Positions 7,809 to 10,579 of a DNA stretch of 10,579 nt are shown in pieces. The stretch's first letter is position 1. Each line of letters starts with the position of its first letter. Made by a program: the position numbers and the translations under genes. The stretch spans positions 1 through 10,579 of the forward strand of contig JARIAP010000056.1 of assembly GCA_029257755.1 (NCBI GenBank), written 5' to 3'. The DNA is from Helicobacter sp. (GTDB lineage Bacteria; Campylobacterota; Campylobacteria; Campylobacterales; Helicobacteraceae). The notes under the pieces were generated by a model. The model saw only the letters and a program-made list of their open reading frames with translations, was not told the DNA's origin and ran no database searches.

Positions 7809-7865
7809 TTTATAACATTTTTTATTTTAGTAGAATAAATGTTAATTCTTAATTTGGATTTACAA

Positions 7866-8105
7866 ATGACTTTAGTTGAAGCAAAGAAAGGTTTTGTTTA
7901 TAGGATAAAAGCTTTAAATTGTATTCAAGATGAATTGCTAAAAAGACTTTATTCTTTAGGTATTTTTGAGGGTGTAGAAATTTCTATTGGGCATGTTTCA
8001 CTTTGGGGACATACATATAGCGTTTATATTTCTGGAACTCATGTAGCATTAAGAAAAAGTGAAGCAAAAATGATTGAAATAGAATTGATTAGTAATACTA
8101 AATGA
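7866..8105 (+). CDS. feoA: FeoA-family protein (ferrous iron uptake accessory)
   Basis: FeoA is a small cytoplasmic SH3-like protein that assists the FeoB ferrous-iron transporter. The 79 residues carry the family pattern: MTLVEAKKGFVYRI at the start, RLYSLGIFEGVEISI (27-41), a GHTYSVYISG strand pair (48-57) and ALRKSEAKMIEI (61-72). The frame is also open from an ATG at 7839, but that site has no ribosome-binding sequence and would add nine residues not typical of the family. The ATG at 7866 has a GGA eight bases upstream and gives the usual length. No feoB is in the window, as is common in this group, where feoA can stand apart. The downstream gap (8106-8321) holds only T-rich DNA, a weak A/T hairpin (8118-8135) and the yceI promoter. 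Confidence 0.9.
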   Translation: MTLVEAKKGFVYRIKALNCIQDELLKRLYSLGIFEGVEISIGHVSLWGHTYSVYISGTHVALRKSEAKMIEIELISNTK

Positions 8106-8269
8106 TTTTTTATTTTTTTATTAATATTTTAATAATATGTGATTTACTTGTTATGTTTAAATTGATTTATTTTTAACATAAAATACAATTTTTAGTATAA
8201 AATATAAGTTATTTTAGCATTTTTATTGTATTTAAATTTATAAAATTATAATATTTACACAATACATAC

Positions 8270-8275
8270 TATAAT
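8270..8275 (+). promoter_or_regulatory. -10 box for yceI
   Basis: TATAAT lies in the context CATACTATAATACC, 46 bases upstream of the yceI ATG. The predicted transcription start is at about 8282, exactly at the left edge of the palindrome at 8282-8296. Confidence 0.6.
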
Positions 8276-8281
8276 ACCATA

Positions 8282-8296
8282 GAGTTTTGAAAACTC
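8282..8296. repeat. Perfect 15-base palindrome in the yceI leader
   Basis: GAGTTTTGAAAACTC is a perfect inverted repeat (7-base arms, central G). It sits at about +1 to +15 of the predicted yceI transcript, between the -10 box and the ribosome-binding site. It could be a repressor operator or, as RNA, a 6-bp stem with a three-base loop at the very 5' end that protects the message. The structure is seen; the role is inferred. Confidence 0.6.
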
Positions 8297-8321
8297 AAAT
8301 TAATTTCAAAAAGAGGTTATC

Positions 8322-8894
8322 ATGAAAAAGATTATACGAAATGTAGTTTTTGCTAGTTCTTTATCAGCTGTATATCTATATGCTATACCATATACTATAG
8401 ATAATTCCCACTCTTACATAAATTTTAAAATATCACACATGATTGTTTCTAATGTTGATGGTAATTTTTCAAAGTTTAGCGGTAAAGTAGATATTGATGA
8501 AAAATCAAAAATGTTAAATAATATTGAAGGTGAAATTGATATTTTATCTATAAATACTAGGAGTGAAGAAAGAGATGGTCATTTACTTGGTGATGCTTAC
8601 TTTGATGCTGGGACATATCCAAAGGGACTTTTGAAGGCTACAAAAATAAGTAGAACAAGACAAGGAATAAAAATTGAAACAGATTTAACATTAAAAGGCA
8701 TAACAAAAAAAGTAGTGTTTATGGGAGAATTAAAAGGTCCTGTTCAAAATCCTATAATAAAAAAAGATATTTTTGGGCTCTCATTGAAAGCTACAATAAA
8801 TCGTAAAGATTTTAATATAGGAAAAGAGACTTCAAGCTCTTCAATGGGTGAAGATGTTGAAATTTATATAAACTTAGAATTAATTCCAGAATAA
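8322..8894 (+). CDS. YceI-family periplasmic protein
   Basis: YceI proteins are secreted lipocalin-like beta-barrels that bind long polyisoprenoid or fatty-acid-type ligands; Helicobacter pylori has one (HP1286). The 190-residue protein begins with a signal peptide (MKKIIRNVVF..., hydrophobic to about residue 20, likely cut after A21). The family motifs follow: IDNSHSYINFKISHM (26-40), GNFSKFSG (47-54), ERDGHLLGDAYFDA (83-96), LTLKGITKKV (122-131) and ATINRKDFNIG (157-167). The start has AGAGG six bases upstream. It appears to be a single-gene unit: it has its own promoter, a hairpin after its end, and gaps of more than 200 bases on both sides. The ligand in this organism is unknown; a stress or acid role is reported for some relatives. 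Confidence 0.92.
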   Translation: MKKIIRNVVFASSLSAVYLYAIPYTIDNSHSYINFKISHMIVSNVDGNFSKFSGKVDIDEKSKMLNNIEGEIDILSINTRSEERDGHLLGDAYFDAGTYPKGLLKATKISRTRQGIKIETDLTLKGITKKVVFMGELKGPVQNPIIKKDIFGLSLKATINRKDFNIGKETSSSSMGEDVEIYINLELIPE

Positions 8895-8912
8895 TCTAAA
8901 GAAATTCAATAT

Positions 8913-8938
8913 AAAAACTATTTTATTATATAGTTTTT
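8913..8938 (+). terminator. Probable intrinsic terminator of yceI
   Basis: AAAAACTAT (8913-8921) and ATAGTTTTT (8930-8938) make a perfect 9-bp stem with an 8-base loop, 18 bases after the yceI stop. The right arm ends in five T residues. G-C content is low, but this is the clearest terminator-like hairpin in the window. Confidence 0.5.
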
Positions 8939-8959
8939 GCCAATGCAAATATATTAGAT

Positions 8960-8990
8960 AATTAATCTAAATTATATATTTAGATTAATT
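8960..8990. repeat. 31-base inverted repeat upstream of the perR-like gene
   Basis: Two perfect 13-base arms (8960-8972 and 8978-8990, core TAATCTAAAT / ATTTAGATTA) flank TATAT. No T-run follows, so it is a poorer terminator than the hairpin just before it. It lies about 165 bases upstream of the regulator start and could be a second terminator hairpin or a protein-binding site. Confidence 0.55.
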
Positions 8991-9099
8991 CCACAATTAT
9001 GTAAAATTTGATAATATAAATTGTTTTGTATGTTAAATAAGTAAATTTCATATAAATTAAGTTGTAATTTTCATAAAAATTAATAAAAATTAATTTATT

Positions 9100-9110
9100 T
9101 ATGATAACCT
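9100..9110 (+). promoter_or_regulatory. Possible promoter of the perR-like gene
   Basis: TATGATAACCT keeps the TATGN spacer and the TA...T bases of the -10 box. It would start transcription near 9117, with a leader of about 39 bases. TATTAT at 9125-9130 is an alternative. Neither is strong. Confidence 0.3.
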
Positions 9111-9155
9111 TTAACATCAATGAATATTATAAAAATCAAAATTAAGGTTTATATC

Positions 9156-9623
9156 ATGAATTTTGAACAAGAATTAAAAAATAAAAAACTTAAAATAACA
9201 CCGCAAAGAATGGCAATATTGAAAGAAATTGAAATTAATGGACATATTTGCATTGAAGATTTATATGAAAAAATTAAGAAATATCATCCATATACATCTT
9301 TAGCAACAATTTATAAAAATATTACCGTATTATGTGATTATGGTGTATTATGTGAAGTTAAAATACCGGGTTATAAACAAAGGTATGAGTTGAATACAAA
9401 TAAACATATACATGTTGTATGTGAAAAATGTGGAAAACTTGAGGATCTATATATAGATTTATACGACTTTAAACAAACTTGCAAAAGTATCAGTGGTTAT
9501 GATCTTAAAAATTTATCAGCAGTATTTTCTGGCATATGTCCTAAATGTAGTCAAATTAAGCAAAATTCTATTAGTTTTGATCTAAAAAATGATAAAGAAA
9601 GAAAAAGTATTTTTTTAGGTTAA
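9156..9623 (+). CDS. perR: Fur-superfamily metal-dependent regulator, PerR-like
   Basis: This is a DNA-binding repressor of the Fur/PerR family. A winged helix (about 1-75) with LKITPQRMAILKEI and SLATIYKNITVL, which holds the recognition helix, is followed by the dimerisation and metal domain. Visible ligands are H30, E78, H84 and H86 (HIH), CEKC (89-92), D97 and CPKC (128-131); the two CxxC pairs form the structural zinc site. By alignment to Bacillus PerR, H30, H84, H86 and D97 match its regulatory site, while E78 replaces its Asp85. The helix sequences look more like Campylobacter PerR than Helicobacter Fur. A 24-residue polar tail extends past the last CxxC. The start ATG at 9156 has AAGG eight bases upstream; an in-frame ATG at 9120 has no such site. 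A small gene follows 25 bases later. PerR rather than Fur is an inference. Confidence 0.82.
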   Translation: MNFEQELKNKKLKITPQRMAILKEIEINGHICIEDLYEKIKKYHPYTSLATIYKNITVLCDYGVLCEVKIPGYKQRYELNTNKHIHVVCEKCGKLEDLYIDLYDFKQTCKSISGYDLKNLSAVFSGICPKCSQIKQNSISFDLKNDKERKSIFLG

Positions 9624-9648
9624 TCATAAAAGGAGTATATTTAATATT

Positions 9649-9828
9649 ATGGTAAAACAAATACAAATATTTTTATCAGATTCAAAAGATGAACTACAAC
9701 AAGATATAAATAATTTTTGTATTGAATTTTTTCCAGAAGAGATTGTTTCAATAAAAATTAGTATAGTTAAAAACGATAATAAAATTCAATGGTTAGGATA
9801 CATTATATACAATAAAAATGGATATTAA
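9649..9828 (+). CDS. Small hypothetical protein (59 residues) behind perR
   Basis: I do not recognise this gene firmly. The 59-residue product begins MVKQIQIFLSDSKDELQQDI and contains EEIVSIKISIV (30-40) and a C-terminal strand WLGYIIYNKNGY. The layout is strand, helix with an acidic K/DELxxDIN pattern, strand, strand. It resembles small cytoplasmic proteins of about 60 residues such as the Cse60-like family (short proteins with a central VVxIKxS and a final IIY), but this is a tentative by-eye match. There is no signal peptide or membrane segment and only one cysteine (C24). An AAGGAG lies 14 bases before the ATG, somewhat far. The 25-base gap after the regulator suggests they share a transcript. 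Confidence 0.6.
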   Translation: MVKQIQIFLSDSKDELQQDINNFCIEFFPEEIVSIKISIVKNDNKIQWLGYIIYNKNGY

Positions 9829-9851
9829 TCTTCATTAATAAAAATTTATAA

Positions 9852-10145
9852 GGTGCATTATTATATATAAAATTACAAAAAATTGACTACAAAATTTGTG
9901 ATAAAAATGATTCTAGCAAGGAATACTTAGATGTATATGCTATTAGTAAATGTAAAAATATAATTGCTTCGCATGGTTCTATTGGCTATTTTTCAAAAAT
10001 TCTATTAACAAACAATCAAACATTAATAGCACCATACTCTATGGCTAATCAATATTATATGGAAAATCTTAACAATATAATAATAATTAATGATGGAATA
10101 ACAATACACAAAGAAGAAAATATTAATAAAAGCTATAAAAAATAA
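9852..10145 (+). pseudogene. Remnant of a glycosyltransferase (GT11 / fucosyltransferase-like C-terminus)
   Basis: A 97-codon open frame runs from just after a stop at 9849-9851 to TAA at 10143-10145. It has no ATG, GTG or TTG near its beginning and no ribosome-binding site. The translation contains EYLDVYAISKCKNIIASHGS and then IGYFSKILLTNNQTLIAPYS. The arrangement D(x)yxxSxCKxxIIAx(x)S...L...N...IIAP is the C-terminal signature of family-11 glycosyltransferases (alpha-1,2-fucosyltransferases and relatives), although the usual NSTFSWW is changed to SHGSIGYF. The N-terminal two-thirds expected for such an enzyme are absent: the space upstream is filled by the 59-residue gene. I read it as the tail left by a deletion. 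A translated, unusual small protein cannot be excluded. Family assignment is moderate; the absence of a start is directly seen. Confidence 0.55.
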
Positions 10146-10248
10146 CCATAAAAGATAAAATTCGCCTAAATTCAACCATTACAAATTAAAATTGCAAAGA
10201 AAAGATTTAATTTAGTCTTATTATATATTAAAAAAGTTGTTTGAGAAA

Positions 10249-10579
10249 TTATTCATTTCTTAATACCTCTAAAACATTTATTTGACTAGCTTTTTTTGCT
10301 GGATAGTATGATGATAAACACACTATTAAACATGCACCAATAATAGTCCATAATAAATCAGTCCATAACAACTCAATGGGCAATTTTGATACACCATAAA
10401 CATCTATTGGTATAGATATAATATTAAATGTTTTTAAAAGCCATATTATAAAAAATGCACATAGGATTCCAAATATAATACCACTAGAACCAATTACTAC
10501 ACCTAAACGAAAAAAAATCTTTTTTATATGTTGTTTATTTGCACCAAGGCTAATCAATAAAGCAATCTCTTTTCTTCTA
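10249..10579 (-). CDS. ABC transporter permease of LolC/LolE (FtsX) type, C-terminal end
   Basis: The last 110 codons are visible; the gene enters from the right edge, and the frame is open through it (RRKEIALLISLGANKQHIKK), so the TTG at 10557 is not a real start. RR(K/R)EIALL-SLGA is the classical junction after the large periplasmic domain in FtsX-fold permeases. Two membrane segments follow: LGVVIGSSGIIFGILCAFFI, and LLWTIIGACLIVCL at about 30 residues from the C-terminus. The protein ends with SSYYPAKKASQINVLEVLRNE, the YPA-(K/R)-A...P/V-x-E-x-LR-x-E tail typical of LolC/LolE. Such permeases with LolD release lipoproteins from the inner membrane for outer-membrane sorting. MacB-like export permeases share the fold, so the function is probable, not certain. 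The gap 10146-10248 shows no clear terminator. Confidence 0.85.
   Translation of the reverse strand, partial: RRKEIALLISLGANKQHIKKIFFRLGVVIGSSGIIFGILCAFFIIWLLKTFNIISIPIDVYGVSKLPIELLWTDLLWTIIGACLIVCLSSYYPAKKASQINVLEVLRNE

Noticed and set aside
7839..7865. N-terminal nine-residue extension of feoA from the ATG at 7839
   Set aside because: No ribosome-binding site precedes it, and the extension does not fit the FeoA family; the ATG at 7866 gives the normal length.
8151..8181. Imperfect inverted repeat TTATGTT...AACATAA between feoA and yceI
   Set aside because: Seven-base A/T arms with a 17-base loop are expected by chance in DNA this A/T-rich, and no position relative to a gene suggests a role.
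9120..9155. Upstream ATG of the perR-like gene
   Set aside because: It has no ribosome-binding site; the extra residues are a string of Ile and Lys outside the family domain, whereas the ATG at 9156 has AAGG at good spacing.
10555..10557. TTG at the right edge as the start of a 102-residue membrane protein
   Set aside because: The frame stays open to the window end and encodes RRKEIALL, the conserved part of a larger LolC/LolE-type permease, so the gene is cut by the edge.
1..10579. CRISPR arrays, tRNA or rRNA genes, insertion sequences, phage or toxin-antitoxin modules
   Set aside because: No regularly spaced repeats, cloverleaf-like sequences, transposase motifs or flanking target duplications were seen; the gene content is housekeeping, motility and metal homeostasis.

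Overview
This 10.6-kb window looks like ordinary chromosome from a member of the Campylobacterota, most likely a Helicobacter-like species. Four things point that way: the very high A+T content, extended -10 promoters of the form TATGNTANAAT, a CheY almost identical in pattern to the Helicobacter CheY1 family, and the hisC-fliF-fliG-fliH gene order known from Campylobacter. The naming rests on family motifs read by eye; no database search was run.

Left part (1-1899): the 5' part of a fumarylacetoacetate-hydrolase-family gene runs off the left edge on the minus strand. It diverges from pabB (plus strand), a stand-alone aminodeoxychorismate synthase component I with an unusual internal insertion. 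pabB converges on cheY across a short gap with weak hairpins.

Centre (1900-7713, all minus strand): transcription runs hisC -> fliF -> fliG -> fliH -> hisA, then cheY. The three flagellar genes encode the MS ring (FliF), the rotor/switch protein (FliG) and the export ATPase regulator (FliH). They are bracketed by two histidine-biosynthesis genes. Junctions are tight: a 14-base fliG/fliH overlap, and 12-26 base gaps elsewhere. cheY also has a good promoter of its own. hisC, fliF and cheY all use non-ATG starts.

Right part (7717-10579): the plus strand carries feoA (iron-uptake accessory protein), yceI (periplasmic lipid-binding-type protein with a signal peptide) and a Fur-superfamily regulator most like PerR, followed by a 59-residue hypothetical protein. 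A 97-codon open stretch without a start codon then resembles the C-terminal end of a family-11 (fucosyltransferase-like) glycosyltransferase and is read as a gene remnant. The right edge holds the C-terminal end of a LolC/LolE-type ABC transporter permease on the minus strand.

No RNA genes, CRISPR arrays, insertion sequences or intact mobile elements were seen. I found no convincing undescribed system. The items most worth a second look are the glycosyltransferase remnant, the perfect palindrome at the predicted yceI transcription start, the 31-base inverted repeat upstream of perR, the small gene behind perR, and the insertion in PabB.
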